This document shows positions 1 through 9,453 of a stretch of DNA of 64,000 bases, piece by piece. The DNA is from an uncultured Oscillospiraceae bacterium. Lineage in GTDB: Bacteria; Bacillota; Clostridia; Oscillospirales; Ruminococcaceae. Under the pieces are notes generated by a model. The model was not told where the DNA came from and did no database searches. It worked only from the letters and a program-made list of their open reading frames with translations. The position numbers and the translations under genes were made by a program. The stretch covers positions 17,647 through 81,646 of the forward strand of contig UQBC01000008.1 of the NCBI GenBank assembly GCA_900539195.1, read 5' to 3'. Position 1 is the first letter of the stretch. Each line of letters begins with the position of its first letter.

Positions 1-1911
1 AAAATCATCAAGAACCACATAATTGACGGTGAGATGATAAAAGGCACTGAAATAGGTCTGCGTATCGACCAGACTCTGACACAGGACGCTACCGGTACAA
101 TGGCATATCTTCAGTTTGAAGCTATGGGTATCGACAGAGTAAAGACAGAGCTTTCACTCGCTTATATCGACCACAACACGCTCCAGTCAGGCTTTGAAAA
201 CGCCGATGACCACAGATACATAGGCAGTGTTGCAAAGAAGCACGGAATCTATTTCTCACGTCCCGGTAACGGCATCTGCCACCAGGTACACCTTGAGCGT
301 TTCGGCAAGCCCGGCAAGACGCTTATCGGCTCTGACAGCCATACTCCCACAGGCGGCGGTATAGGTATGCTCGCTATGGGTGCAGGCGGTCTTGACGTTG
401 CGGTAGCAATGGGCGGCGGCGCATATTACATAACAATGCCCAAGGTCGTAAAGGTAAACCTCACAGGAAAACTGAACGACTGGGTTTCCGCAAAGGATGT
501 AATCTTAAAGGTACTTCAGATAATGTCCGTAAAGGGCGGCGTTGGCAAGGTCATCGAATACTGCGGCGAAGGCGTTAAGAGCCTCAGCGTTCCCGAACGT
601 GCAACTATCACGAACATGGGTGCGGAGCTTGGTGCTACAACATCTATATTCCCCTCCGATGAAACAACTCTTGCTTTCTTAAAGGCACAGGATCGTGAAG
701 AAGACTTCGTTGCTCTCAGTGCAGATCCCGATGCCGTATACGATGAAGAAATCAACATCGATCTCTCCGAGCTTGTTCCTATGGCAGCTTGTCCTCACAG
801 CCCCGACAACGTAAAAACCGTAAAAGAAATCGGTGCAATCAAGATAGATCAGGTATGTATCGGATCATGTACCAACTCCTCATTACAGGATATGCTCAAG
901 GTTGCTCATATATTAAAGGGCAAGACGGTACATCCCGATGTAAGCCTTTCAATAGCTCCCGGCTCAAAGCAGGTATTCAATATGCTTGCAGACTGCGGCG
1001 CATTATCAATTCTTATCGGTGCAGGTGCAAGAATACTTGAAAGTGCCTGCGGTCCGTGCATAGGTATGGGTCAGTCGCCCAACTCAAAGGGAATCTCTCT
1101 GCGTACCTTCAACAGAAACTTCTTAGGCAGAAGCGGAACAAAGGACGGTCAGATCTATCTTGTATCTCCCGAAACAGCCGCAATCTCGGCGCTCACGGGC
1201 GTATTCACAGATCCCAGACTTGCAGGAGATATGCCTCCCTATGTAATGCCCGAAAAGTTCCTTATAAACGACAATATGGTAGTTCCTCCCGCTTCACCTG
1301 AGGAAGCTCCCGATGTTGAGGTTCTCAGAGGACCGAACATAAAGCCCTTCCCTATAAACGTTCCTCTGGCAGAAGATATAAAAGCCGAGGTTTCACTCAA
1401 GGTCAGCGACAACATCACCACAGACCATATTATGCCTGCAGGCGCAAAGATATTACCTCTGCGTTCAAACATACCTGCGATTTCGGAATACTGCTTTACA
1501 GTATGCGATGAAACATTCCCGACAAGAGCAAAGGAGCTTGGCAAGAGCATTATCGTCGGCGGTGCAAACTACGGTCAGGGTTCTTCAAGAGAACACGCCG
1601 CACTTGCTCCTCTTTATCTCGGCGTAAAGGCTATAATCTGCAAATCGTTTGCCCGTATCCACAGACAGAACCTTATCAACAACGGTATTCTTCCTCTGTG
1701 CTTTGTAGACGAGGCTGATTATGACAAGATCGACCGTGACGATGTTCTTGAGCTTCCCGGCATAAGGAATGCTATAGAAAACGGTACTGAGATAACCGTC
1801 AAGAATATAACAAAGGGTACAGAATACAAGGTTACCTGCGAATTATCCGAGCGTGGCAAGGGTATGATGCTCGCAGGCGGTCTGCTTAACTACACAAAGC
1901 ACAACAAGTAA
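1..1911 (+). CDS. acn: Aconitate hydratase (5' partial)
   Basis: TCA-cycle enzyme interconverting citrate and isocitrate with a 4Fe-4S cluster in the cytoplasm. The reading frame is open from base 1 with no start codon, so the first few residues lie outside the window; the ATG at 34 is internal. Cluster-ligand cysteines are visible in CIGSCTNS (codons near 856-870) and in SACGPCIGMG (near 1048-1059). The C-terminal swivel domain follows, with SDNITTDHIMPAG and GGANYGQGSSREHAA. The visible length of 636 codons matches the short, monomeric clostridial aconitases. It lies 20 bp upstream of isocitrate dehydrogenase, so the two are probably cotranscribed. Identification is secure; only the N-terminus is missing. 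Confidence 0.95.
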   Translation, partial: KIIKNHIIDGEMIKGTEIGLRIDQTLTQDATGTMAYLQFEAMGIDRVKTELSLAYIDHNTLQSGFENADDHRYIGSVAKKHGIYFSRPGNGICHQVHLERFGKPGKTLIGSDSHTPTGGGIGMLAMGAGGLDVAVAMGGGAYYITMPKVVKVNLTGKLNDWVSAKDVILKVLQIMSVKGGVGKVIEYCGEGVKSLSVPERATITNMGAELGATTSIFPSDETTLAFLKAQDREEDFVALSADPDAVYDEEINIDLSELVPMAACPHSPDNVKTVKEIGAIKIDQVCIGSCTNSSLQDMLKVAHILKGKTVHPDVSLSIAPGSKQVFNMLADCGALSILIGAGARILESACGPCIGMGQSPNSKGISLRTFNRNFLGRSGTKDGQIYLVSPETAAISALTGVFTDPRLAGDMPPYVMPEKFLINDNMVVPPASPEEAPDVEVLRGPNIKPFPINVPLAEDIKAEVSLKVSDNITTDHIMPAGAKILPLRSNIPAISEYCFTVCDETFPTRAKELGKSIIVGGANYGQGSSREHAALAPLYLGVKAIICKSFARIHRQNLINNGILPLCFVDEADYDKIDRDDVLELPGIRNAIENGTEITVKNITKGTEYKVTCELSERGKGMMLAGGLLNYTKHNK

Positions 1912-1931
1912 TATCGAAAGGAACGGCTATA

Positions 1932-3143
1932 ATGGCAAAGATTCAGATGACCACCCCCATCGTTGAGATGGACGGCGACGAAATGACCAGAATTATCTGG
2001 AAGATGATCAAGGATATACTTATCTGCCCGTATGTTGACTTAAAGACAGATTATTATGATCTCGGTCTTGTTCACAGAAATGAAACAAACGATCAGGTAA
2101 CGATTGATTCCGCAAACGCTACAAAGAAATACGGTGTAGCGGTAAAGTGTGCAACAATCACTCCCAACGCACAGAGAATGACAGAATACAACTTAAAGGA
2201 AATGTGGAAGTCGCCCAACGGCACTATCCGTGCTATCCTTGACGGTACCGTATTCAGAGCCCCCATTATCGTAAAGGGTATCACTCCTCTGCTGCCCGGC
2301 TGGAAAAAGCCGATAACCATTGCACGTCACGCTTACGGCGATGTTTACAAAAACTCCGAGATGAAGGTTGCCGACGGCAGTACAGCAGAGCTTGTTGTGA
2401 CCGATAAGGACGGAAACGAAACAAGACAGCTTATCCACAAGTTCAGCGGTTCTGACGGTATCATTCAGGGACTTCACAACATAAACGCAAGTATCGCCAG
2501 CTTCGCAAGAGCCTGCTTCAACTTTGCTCTCGACACAAAGCAGGATCTCTGGTTTGCGACCAAGGATACTATTTCCAAGAAGTATGACCATACATTCAAG
2601 GATATTTTCCAGGAAATATTCGATAATGAATACAAGGAAAAGTTTGATGCCGCAGGTATCACATACTTCTATACACTGATTGATGACGCTGTAGCAAGAG
2701 TTGTACGTTCTGAGGGCGGATATATCTGGGCTTGCAAGAACTATGACGGCGATGTAATGTCCGATATGGTAGCAACAGCTTTCGGAAGCCTCGGTATGAT
2801 GACGTCAGTGCTTGTTTCTCCCACAGGCGTTTACGAGTATGAAGCCGCACACGGCACGGTAACACGTCACTACTACAAGCACTTAAAGGGCGAGGAAACC
2901 TCAACGAACTCCGTAGCTACCCTGTTTGCGTGGACAGGTGCATTAAGAAAACGCGGCGAGCTCGACGGCAACAAGGAGCTTTCCGACTTTGCAGATAAGC
3001 TCGAAAAGGCTACTATAAAGACGATTGAAGACGGTGTTATGACCGGTGACCTCTATGTACTTTCAAATCTTGACAACAAGAGAAAGGTAAACACAGAGGA
3101 CTTCCTGCTTGAAATCAACAACAGACTTAAAGCAACGCTCTGA
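1932..3143 (+). CDS. icd: NADP-dependent isocitrate dehydrogenase
   Basis: Oxidative decarboxylation of isocitrate to 2-oxoglutarate, giving NADPH and the carbon skeleton for glutamate. The 403-residue protein starts TPIVEMDGDEMTRIIW, as in the eukaryote-like homodimeric (type II) NADP-IDH subfamily. The substrate/cofactor segment YEAAHGTVTRHYYKH and the later TSTNSVATLFAWTGAL are both present. The start is set by GAAAGGA about 10 bases before the ATG. It follows aconitase by 20 bp, giving the citrate-to-2-oxoglutarate branch typical of anaerobes using a partial TCA cycle for glutamate. The next gene, rex, is 31 bp further and may belong to the same transcript. Confidence 0.95.
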   Translation: MAKIQMTTPIVEMDGDEMTRIIWKMIKDILICPYVDLKTDYYDLGLVHRNETNDQVTIDSANATKKYGVAVKCATITPNAQRMTEYNLKEMWKSPNGTIRAILDGTVFRAPIIVKGITPLLPGWKKPITIARHAYGDVYKNSEMKVADGSTAELVVTDKDGNETRQLIHKFSGSDGIIQGLHNINASIASFARACFNFALDTKQDLWFATKDTISKKYDHTFKDIFQEIFDNEYKEKFDAAGITYFYTLIDDAVARVVRSEGGYIWACKNYDGDVMSDMVATAFGSLGMMTSVLVSPTGVYEYEAAHGTVTRHYYKHLKGEETSTNSVATLFAWTGALRKRGELDGNKELSDFADKLEKATIKTIEDGVMTGDLYVLSNLDNKRKVNTEDFLLEINNRLKATL

Positions 3144-3174
3144 TCTCAATAAAAAACTGTAAGGAGGCAGTATC

Positions 3175-3822
3175 TTGTCGAAAAGCATCAACATATCTAA
3201 CTCAGTAATACGCAGACTTCCCCGCTACTACCGCTTTCTCGGCGAACTGGAGGATCAGCAGATCTCCAAGATTTCTTCAAGAGAATTATCGGAGAGAATG
3301 CACCTTACCGCATCACAGATAAGACAGGATCTTAATTGCTTCGGCGGCTTCGGGCAACAGGGCTACGGCTACAATGTTTCCGAACTGCGAAAGGAGATAG
3401 GTCGTATTCTCGGTGTTGACAAGCACAGAAAAACGATTCTTATCGGTGCGGGCAATCTCGGCACTGCACTTGCCGTTCACATTAACTTTGAAAAAAGCGG
3501 ATGCAGTCTTATCGGTATATTCGACTCCAACAAGAAAATAGTCGGAAATCCTCTCGGAAAGCTGACAATAACCGATATTGACGATCTTGAAAAGTTCTGC
3601 CATGAAAATAAGCCGGAGGTTGCTGTTCTTTGTATACCGAAATCGGTTACAAAGGAGATAGTCGACCGCCTTACAGAGCTTGGTGTGAGATCGTTCTGGA
3701 ACTTCTCGCACTACGACATTAACGTTGAGCATAAAAACATAATCGTTGAAAACGTTCATTTGGGCGACAGCCTGCTGACGCTTTCATACGGTGTCAACAA
3801 CAATCTTGACAATGACAAATAA
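3175..3822 (+). CDS. rex: Redox-sensing transcriptional repressor Rex
   Basis: Senses the NADH/NAD+ ratio and represses fermentation and respiration genes when NADH is low. The start is TTG at 3175, chosen because a perfect AAGGAGG lies at 3161-3167, 7 bases upstream. The N-terminal winged helix (residues 1-75, with LTASQIRQDLNCFGGFG and QGYGYNV) is followed by the Rossmann fold, where GAGNLG at residues 91-96 binds the dinucleotide. The length of 215 residues is normal. Its position behind the aconitase and isocitrate dehydrogenase genes fits redox control of central metabolism. A rho-independent terminator follows immediately. Confidence 0.95.
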   Translation: MSKSINISNSVIRRLPRYYRFLGELEDQQISKISSRELSERMHLTASQIRQDLNCFGGFGQQGYGYNVSELRKEIGRILGVDKHRKTILIGAGNLGTALAVHINFEKSGCSLIGIFDSNKKIVGNPLGKLTITDIDDLEKFCHENKPEVAVLCIPKSVTKEIVDRLTELGVRSFWNFSHYDINVEHKNIIVENVHLGDSLLTLSYGVNNNLDNDK

Positions 3823-3827
3823 AATCT

Positions 3828-3859
3828 TACCGGGGAATTTATTTCCTCGGTATTTTTTT
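3828..3859 (+). terminator. Rho-independent terminator after rex
   Basis: Hairpin of TACCGGGGAA against TTTCCTCGGTA with a short loop and one mismatch, followed by a run of seven T. It begins 6 bases after the rex stop codon. Confidence 0.85.
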
Positions 3860-3890
3860 GCAATCTTCACAATTAATTTGAATATTACAA

Positions 3891-3919
3891 TAGACAAACA
3901 GCTTTGTTTGTGGTAAAAT
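3891..3919 (+). promoter_or_regulatory. Sigma-A-type promoter for the PHP gene
   Basis: TAGACA at 3891-3896 and TAAAAT at 3914-3919 are separated by 17 bases, about 45 bases before the start codon of the next gene and downstream of the rex terminator. Confidence 0.65.
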
Positions 3920-3965
3920 AAAATATGTATAGATATAGAACAACCGCAAAAGGAAGGTAGCAAAT

Positions 3966-4787
3966 ATGAACGAATCAGAAATTCTGATGGACGTACACAA
4001 TCACTCAAATCTGTCGCCCGACGGCAGTAACGATCCGGAAGAAATGGTCAGACGAGCGACAGAGCTTGGTATCAGATATTACTCGCTCACAGATCACCTT
4101 GAAATAAATAAATTCTACGATGAGGAATACCTCTATGAAGAACCTGTAAAACGAGCGTCGGAGATCTCTCCCGCCATTATTAAAAAGTATGCGGATAAGA
4201 TAAATATGGCATACGGTGTGGAGCTGGGTCAGCCTTTACAGGATATGGAGCTTACAAAAAGAATGCTGTCAAGCTATGATTATGACTTTATAATCGGCTC
4301 GCTTCATATGTGCAACGGCTGGGAAGATTTCTATCTTCTTGATTATAATGAGGTACAGCCCGAAATGATAATGAAGCTGTACTTTGAAGAAATGCTCGAA
4401 ATGGCTCGGTGGGGCGAATTTGACGTACTCGGTCATCTTACATACCCACTGCGCTATATTGTAGGCGAATCCGGACTTTATATAGATATGAGCCGTTATC
4501 TTCCGATAATCAAGGAAATATTCTCTGCCCTTATCAAAAACGATATAGGCATCGAGATCAATTCAAGCGGGCTCAGACAGAAGATAGGTCTTACGCTGCC
4601 AGATGAATACTATGTAAGACTTTATAAAGAGCTTGACGGTAAGATACTTACTGTAGGCTCGGACGCACATTGCACGCAAGACCTCGGAAAAGGTATTCCG
4701 GAGGCTATAGAACTCGCAAGAAGTGTGGGCTTTACAGAACTTGCATTTTTCAAGAAACGTAATCCCACATTTATAAGCATAAAATAA
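3966..4787 (+). CDS. PHP-domain phosphoesterase, histidinol-phosphatase-like
   Basis: A 273-residue PHP-fold metal-dependent phosphoesterase. The metal-binding motifs are visible: DVHNHSNLSPDG near the N-terminus, SLTDHLE around residue 40, GSLHMCNG near 116 and GSDAHC near the C-terminus. The family includes HisJ/HisK-type histidinol-phosphatases, but no histidine-biosynthesis genes are nearby, so the substrate is uncertain. AGGAAGG precedes the ATG by 7 bases. It has its own promoter and is followed 16 bp later by the Lrp regulator, possibly in one transcript. Confidence 0.8.
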   Translation: MNESEILMDVHNHSNLSPDGSNDPEEMVRRATELGIRYYSLTDHLEINKFYDEEYLYEEPVKRASEISPAIIKKYADKINMAYGVELGQPLQDMELTKRMLSSYDYDFIIGSLHMCNGWEDFYLLDYNEVQPEMIMKLYFEEMLEMARWGEFDVLGHLTYPLRYIVGESGLYIDMSRYLPIIKEIFSALIKNDIGIEINSSGLRQKIGLTLPDEYYVRLYKELDGKILTVGSDAHCTQDLGKGIPEAIELARSVGFTELAFFKKRNPTFISIK

Positions 4788-4803
4788 TTCGGAGGATAAG
4801 ATT

Positions 4804-5289
4804 ATGACAAAGAAAGAAAAGCTTGTTGACCTTTTAAGACAGGACGCCAGACTTTCAAACGAACAGCTGGCGGCGATGCTTGATACCTCGGCTGACGATG
4901 TGGCGGCGATGATAGCGGAGCTTGAAAAGAGCGGAATGATAATCGGCTATACCGCGATCATCAACGAAGAAGAATTCGACAGAAACTCCGTCTGTGCCTT
5001 TATCGAAGTCAGAGTTTCCCCCGAAATACAGTGCGGTTATGATGATGTAGCGGCAGTTATCGCTCAGTATGATGAGGTTTCATCGGTATACCTTATGAGC
5101 GGCGGTTATGACCTTGCCGTAACTATCAAGGGTACAAACCTGCGTGATGTAGCTATGTTCGTAACGGACAGATTAGCGCCTTTAGGCGGCGTTCTCAGCA
5201 CAACAACGCATTTCATTCTGCACAGATATAAGGAAAAAGACAAGATGTTCTTAAAAAACACGGACGAAAGGAGTTTGGTATCTCCGTGA
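4804..5289 (+). CDS. Lrp/AsnC-family transcriptional regulator
   Basis: Small amino-acid-responsive DNA-binding protein of 161 residues. The N-terminal helix-turn-helix covers residues 1-55 (LVDLLRQDARLSNEQLAAML). A C-terminal RAM ligand-binding domain follows, with SSVYLMSGGYDLAVTIKG near 105-120. GGAGG lies 8 bases before the ATG. The stop codon overlaps the start of the downstream aminotransferase (TGATG), so the two are translationally coupled. This pairing suggests the regulator controls that amino-acid enzyme; which amino acid is sensed cannot be read from the sequence. Confidence 0.9.
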   Translation: MTKKEKLVDLLRQDARLSNEQLAAMLDTSADDVAAMIAELEKSGMIIGYTAIINEEEFDRNSVCAFIEVRVSPEIQCGYDDVAAVIAQYDEVSSVYLMSGGYDLAVTIKGTNLRDVAMFVTDRLAPLGGVLSTTTHFILHRYKEKDKMFLKNTDERSLVSP

Positions 5290-6464
5290 TGGATTATGAA
5301 AATATACTTTCCCGAAAGGTGCAGGATCTGCAGTTTTCGGGTATAAGAAAGTTTTTTGACATAGCCGCAAGCTATGATGATGTTATATCACTGTCAGTCG
5401 GTGAGCCTGATTTCAAGACACCGTGGGCAATAAGAAAAGAAGCTATCAGAGTTCTTGAAAAAGGACGTACAAACTATACCGCAAACGCAGGTCTTGCTGA
5501 CCTTCGCATTGCTATCAACGACTATATCAACGACAGGCTGCACGTCAGCTACGACCCCTTGCACGAGATACTTGTAACGGTCGGCGGCTCGGAAGCAATA
5601 GACCTTGCTATAAGAGCACTCATTGATACGGGCGATGAGGTACTTATCCCTCAGCCCAGCTTTGTCTGTTACGGCCCTATCGTAACACTTGCAAACGGCA
5701 CACCCGTTGCTATAGAAACAAGCGTTGAAAACGGCTTCAAGCTGACCGCCGAAGCACTGAAAGCGCATATAACCCCGAAAACAAAGGCTCTTGTACTTCC
5801 CTACCCGAACAATCCCACAGGTGCGGTTATGAGAAGATCCGACCTTGAAGCAATTGCGGAGGTAATCAGAGGCACAGATATAATCATTATTTCCGATGAG
5901 ATATATTCAGAGCTTACCTATGGCGATGAAGAACACTGCTCAATAGTCGATATAGACGGAATGAAAGAACGTACCGTTCTTATCAACGGTTTTTCAAAAG
6001 CGTTTTCGATGACAGGCTGGCGGCTCGGTTTTGCCGCAGCTCCCGCTCCTATTGTCACTCAGATGCTGAAGATTCACCAGTACGGAATAATGTGTTCGCC
6101 TACAATGAGCCAGTATGCCGCAGTAACAGCACTTAAGGATTGCAAAAAAGACATTGAATATATGCGTGGCGAATACGATATGAGAAGACGTCTTATCGTA
6201 AAAGGCTTTAACGAAATGGGTCTTGATTGCTTTGAACCTGAAGGTGCATTCTACATCTTCCCGTCAATAAAGAAAACAGGTCTTACATCACAGGAGTTCT
6301 GCGAACAGCTGATTGAAAAGCACAGAGTTGCGGTAGTTCCCGGCGATGCTTTCGGCAAGTGCGGAGAGGGTTACATCCGTGTATCCTATGCATATTCGCT
6401 CCAGCATATCAAGACTGCGCTTGAGCGCATAAGACTGTTCCTTGAAGATCTCGGTGTACTGTAA
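5289..6464 (+). CDS. Class I/II PLP-dependent aminotransferase
   Basis: Fold-type I aminotransferase of about 391 residues, in the aspartate/aromatic aminotransferase group. The PLP-binding lysine lies in NGFSKAFSMTGWRLGF (about residue 237). PYPNNPTGAV (about 172-181) and SDEIYSEL (about 203-210) are the usual PLP-contacting motifs. ATG at 5289 overlaps the upstream stop; an in-frame GTG at 5286 is possible. AAAGGAG lies at 5267-5273, slightly far from both. It shares a transcript with the Lrp regulator and overlaps ispE by one base at its 3' end. The exact substrate is not determined by sequence. Confidence 0.9.
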   Translation: MDYENILSRKVQDLQFSGIRKFFDIAASYDDVISLSVGEPDFKTPWAIRKEAIRVLEKGRTNYTANAGLADLRIAINDYINDRLHVSYDPLHEILVTVGGSEAIDLAIRALIDTGDEVLIPQPSFVCYGPIVTLANGTPVAIETSVENGFKLTAEALKAHITPKTKALVLPYPNNPTGAVMRRSDLEAIAEVIRGTDIIIISDEIYSELTYGDEEHCSIVDIDGMKERTVLINGFSKAFSMTGWRLGFAAAPAPIVTQMLKIHQYGIMCSPTMSQYAAVTALKDCKKDIEYMRGEYDMRRRLIVKGFNEMGLDCFEPEGAFYIFPSIKKTGLTSQEFCEQLIEKHRVAVVPGDAFGKCGEGYIRVSYAYSLQHIKTALERIRLFLEDLGVL

Positions 6465-7339
6465 TGAAAATTCAAGTAAGAGCGTATGCAAAGCTTAATT
6501 TGTTTCTAGATATAACGGGCAGACTGCCGAGCGGCAGACATTCTCTCAACATTGCGACACAAAGCGTTGATATTTATGACGATATAACCGTCAGCGTTAT
6601 GAGTACGGACAGTTTTGATTGCAGGATAACCTGCAATAACCCCGACATTCCGTGCGATGAAAAGAACATCGTATGGAAAGCCGCAAAAGCATTCTTTGAC
6701 GCAACGGATATGAATGCGGAAATTTCGGTAGACATAGAAAAGCACGTTCCTCTGATGGGAGGAATGGGCGGTTCGTCAGTCGACGGTGCAGGAACGCTTG
6801 TCGCACTCAATGAGCTGTTCGGTAAAAAGCTCGATACCGAAGCATTGTGTGCTGTCGGTGATAAAATCGGTGCAGATGTTCCTATCTGCATAAAAGGCGG
6901 AACACAGTACAGCATAACAAACGGCGATATGATAATCGCCGAATGCGAGCATGACTGCGTGTTTCTCTGCATTTATCCCGGGTTTACGCTGAGTACAGCC
7001 GAAGCCTATGCAAAGTATGATGAAAATCCGACTGAGATAAATCCTCATTATGCCGATTTTGTAAGCAGCATTGTCTGCGGAAGTCTTTCTGACGGTGCCG
7101 GCTTCATAAGCAACGTATTCACTGAGATCTATCACGACAGCAGGATCGAAGAAATGAAAAACGACCTGTTTGAAAGCGGAGCCGTCATATCGGAAATGAC
7201 AGGCAGCGGAAGCGTAGTATTCGGTGTGTTTGAAAATGAAAACAAGGCTATTGAAGCAAAAAACACACTGTCGAAAAAATACAAAAGCGTCTTTATTGCC
7301 CGTCCTACCGACTGCGGAATTTATATCCTTAAACGGTAA
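6464..7339 (+). CDS. ispE: 4-diphosphocytidyl-2-C-methyl-D-erythritol kinase
   Basis: GHMP-family kinase of the MEP isoprenoid pathway, phosphorylating CDP-methylerythritol. The N-terminal AYAKLNLFLDITGR and the glycine-rich ATP loop PLMGGMGGSSVDGA (residues 96-109) identify it, together with a late MTGSGSVVFGVF motif. The length of 291 residues is normal. The ATG overlaps the aminotransferase stop codon (TAATG), which implies translational coupling. The loop has GGMGGSS where many homologues have GAGLGGGS, an acceptable GHMP variant. Confidence 0.93.
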   Translation: MKIQVRAYAKLNLFLDITGRLPSGRHSLNIATQSVDIYDDITVSVMSTDSFDCRITCNNPDIPCDEKNIVWKAAKAFFDATDMNAEISVDIEKHVPLMGGMGGSSVDGAGTLVALNELFGKKLDTEALCAVGDKIGADVPICIKGGTQYSITNGDMIIAECEHDCVFLCIYPGFTLSTAEAYAKYDENPTEINPHYADFVSSIVCGSLSDGAGFISNVFTEIYHDSRIEEMKNDLFESGAVISEMTGSGSVVFGVFENENKAIEAKNTLSKKYKSVFIARPTDCGIYILKR

Positions 7340-7353
7340 TTTGGCATTAACGC

Positions 7354-7382
7354 TTGAAATTTGCCGTGAAATATAGTATAAT
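7354..7382 (+). promoter_or_regulatory. Sigma-A promoter for the Asp23-fakA-recG operon
   Basis: TTGAAA at 7354-7359 and TATAAT at 7377-7382 with an exact 17-base spacer, 33 bases before the next start codon. Confidence 0.8.
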
Positions 7383-7414
7383 GATATAGTCCGATTTATA
7401 AGGAGGTTATACAA

Positions 7415-7792
7415 ATGATCACGATAAACAACCACTTAGGAACGATTACCTATTCAAAGCAGTTCTTCTACACCCTTATCGGCGGAACTGTTACCAATTG
7501 CTTTGGCATAGTGGGAATGAATGCCGTAGATGCAAAACAGACATTCATTGAAAAAGTACCTCTGAAATTCATAAAGAAATTTGCCGACAAGACTATCCTT
7601 TCAGAAAAAGGGGTCACGGTAAAATATAAGAACGATAAGCTTTACATTGATCTGCATATTTCCGTTATGTACGGTGTAAATGTGTCCACGATAGTAAAGA
7701 GCATCATCCATAAGGTAAGATTTGCAGTAGAAGACGAAACAGGCTTTACGGTAGATAAGGTCAATGTTTTCGTCGATTCTGTCAAAGTATAA
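7415..7792 (+). CDS. Asp23/Gls24-family protein
   Basis: A 125-residue Asp23-family (DUF322) protein, with GGTVTNCFGIVGM near residues 22-34 and the later YGVNVSTIVKSIIHKVR segment. Members act in envelope stress or near fatty-acid metabolism in Firmicutes. The characteristic Firmicute order Asp23, DAK2/FakA-like protein, RecG is preserved here. AGGAGG at 7401-7406 lies 8 bases before the ATG, and a strong promoter sits just upstream. FakA-like gene follows after 22 bp. Confidence 0.88.
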   Translation: MITINNHLGTITYSKQFFYTLIGGTVTNCFGIVGMNAVDAKQTFIEKVPLKFIKKFADKTILSEKGVTVKYKNDKLYIDLHISVMYGVNVSTIVKSIIHKVRFAVEDETGFTVDKVNVFVDSVKV

Positions 7793-7814
7793 TATCAAGG
7801 AGAGTATCTGACTA

Positions 7815-9449
7815 ATGCTAAGCGGAAAAATTCTCAGAGATGCGATCATCTCAGGTGCAAACAATATAATCAATAATAAGGAAAACGTTGACGAGCTGAA
7901 CGTATTCCCCGTTCCGGACGGCGACACCGGCACCAATATGTCTATGACCATAAGAAATGCCGTTGCAGAACTTAATATGCTCAGCGACAGCGCAACTGTC
8001 GAAACAGTAGCGCAGACGGCGGCTTCAGCTATGCTCAGAGGTGCAAGAGGTAACTCAGGTGTTATCCTTTCCCTCTTATTCAGAGGTCTTTCAAAAGGTC
8101 TTGCAGGCAAGCATGAAGCAAATGTAGAGGACTACTGCAACGCACTTAAATTAGGTGCAGAGGCAGCCTATAAATCAGTAATGAAGCCCACTGAGGGTAC
8201 TATCCTCACTGTTGCAAGAGTTGCCGCAGAAAAGGCGAATGACGCTCAGTGCAAGGATTTCCCCGAACTGTTCGATGTTCTTACAACAGCCGCAAAGGAA
8301 ACTCTCGATCAGACCCCCGAAATGCTCCCCGTTCTTAAAAAAGCAGGAGTTGTAGACGCAGGCGGTATGGGATACTATACTATCCTCAAGGGTATGGCAT
8401 CCGTTATCTGCGACGGTGTTATGGTTGGCGCAAAGGAAGAAACGGTAACGGAAAAAGCGGTCGTAACAAATGCCGCAGGTACCTTTGAAACCAATATAGA
8501 ATTCACCTATTGTACGGAATTTATCGTTGTGAAGAGCGACGTGAACAAGGATGCAACAAAGCTCCGTGCATTTCTTGAATCAATCGGCGACTGTGTTGTT
8601 GTCGTTGATGATGACAGCATCATAAAGGTTCACGTTCATACAGAGCATCCCGGCAAGGCGCTTGAAGAGGGTATCCTTTACGGCTCGCTCATAAACCTCA
8701 AAATTGAGAATATGAAAGAACAGCACAAGGGTGCGGCGGCAAAGGCAGAAATGCAGAAGAAGCAGAAGCTTGCTCCCGCAGAGCCTACAAAGGATTTCGG
8801 CTTTGTTTCCGTTACATCGGGTGCCGGACTTGAAGACCTGTTCAAGGATCTCGGCGTTGACGTTATAGTAAGAGGCGGTCAGACTATGAACCCCTCGACA
8901 GAAGATATTCTCGAGGCTATCAACGCAACCCCTGCAAGAAATATCTTCGTTCTTCCCAACAACAAGAACATAATAATGGCGGCTGAGCAGGCTGTAAAGC
9001 TGACCGACAGAAACGTTATAGTTTTACAGACAAGAACGATCCCTCAGGGTATCACCGCTATGCTCGCCTTTGATGAAAGCAACGATTTCAGAACAAACGG
9101 TGCGAATATGACAAAGGCGCTTGATAACGTAGGTTCAGGCTCGATTACATTCGCTGTCCGTGACAGCGACTTTGAGGGCAAGCAGATAAAGAAGGGCGAA
9201 ATACTCGCCATGGAAAACGGCAAGCTTGCATTTGTTGAAAAGGATGTTACAAAAGCGCTTATCAAGATTACAAAGAAGCTTATCCGTTCAGGCTCGTCCT
9301 ATATTACGGTAATTTACGGCAGCGACGTGACAGACGAAACCGCTCAGGCGGCTTTTGAAGCGCTCAGAGCCAAGATAAGCGACGATATCGAGATTGTACT
9401 TGTAAACGGCGGACAGCCTGTATATTACTACCTGGTATCAGTAGAATAA
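7815..9449 (+). CDS. fakA: DAK2-domain fatty-acid kinase FakA-like (YloV family)
   Basis: Soluble kinase that, with a FakB carrier, phosphorylates exogenous fatty acids to acyl-phosphates. The DhaL-type nucleotide domain occupies roughly residues 1-200, with ELNVFPVPDGDTGTNM giving the conserved Mg-ADP aspartates. The C-terminal DegV-like portion includes RGGQTMNPSTEDILEAI, which is typical of the YloV family. Length 544 is normal. AAGGAG precedes the ATG. Neighbours Asp23 and recG support the assignment. No fakB gene is visible in this window, so its partner must be elsewhere. Confidence 0.9.
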   Translation: MLSGKILRDAIISGANNIINNKENVDELNVFPVPDGDTGTNMSMTIRNAVAELNMLSDSATVETVAQTAASAMLRGARGNSGVILSLLFRGLSKGLAGKHEANVEDYCNALKLGAEAAYKSVMKPTEGTILTVARVAAEKANDAQCKDFPELFDVLTTAAKETLDQTPEMLPVLKKAGVVDAGGMGYYTILKGMASVICDGVMVGAKEETVTEKAVVTNAAGTFETNIEFTYCTEFIVVKSDVNKDATKLRAFLESIGDCVVVVDDDSIIKVHVHTEHPGKALEEGILYGSLINLKIENMKEQHKGAAAKAEMQKKQKLAPAEPTKDFGFVSVTSGAGLEDLFKDLGVDVIVRGGQTMNPSTEDILEAINATPARNIFVLPNNKNIIMAAEQAVKLTDRNVIVLQTRTIPQGITAMLAFDESNDFRTNGANMTKALDNVGSGSITFAVRDSDFEGKQIKKGEILAMENGKLAFVEKDVTKALIKITKKLIRSGSSYITVIYGSDVTDETAQAAFEALRAKISDDIEIVLVNGGQPVYYYLVSVE

Positions 9450-9453
9450 TTTT

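Noticed and set aside
6776..7435. 219-residue minus-strand open frame over ispE
   Set aside because: Antisense to a well-identified ispE and running through the Asp23 promoter; no ribosome-binding site and no recognisable domain.
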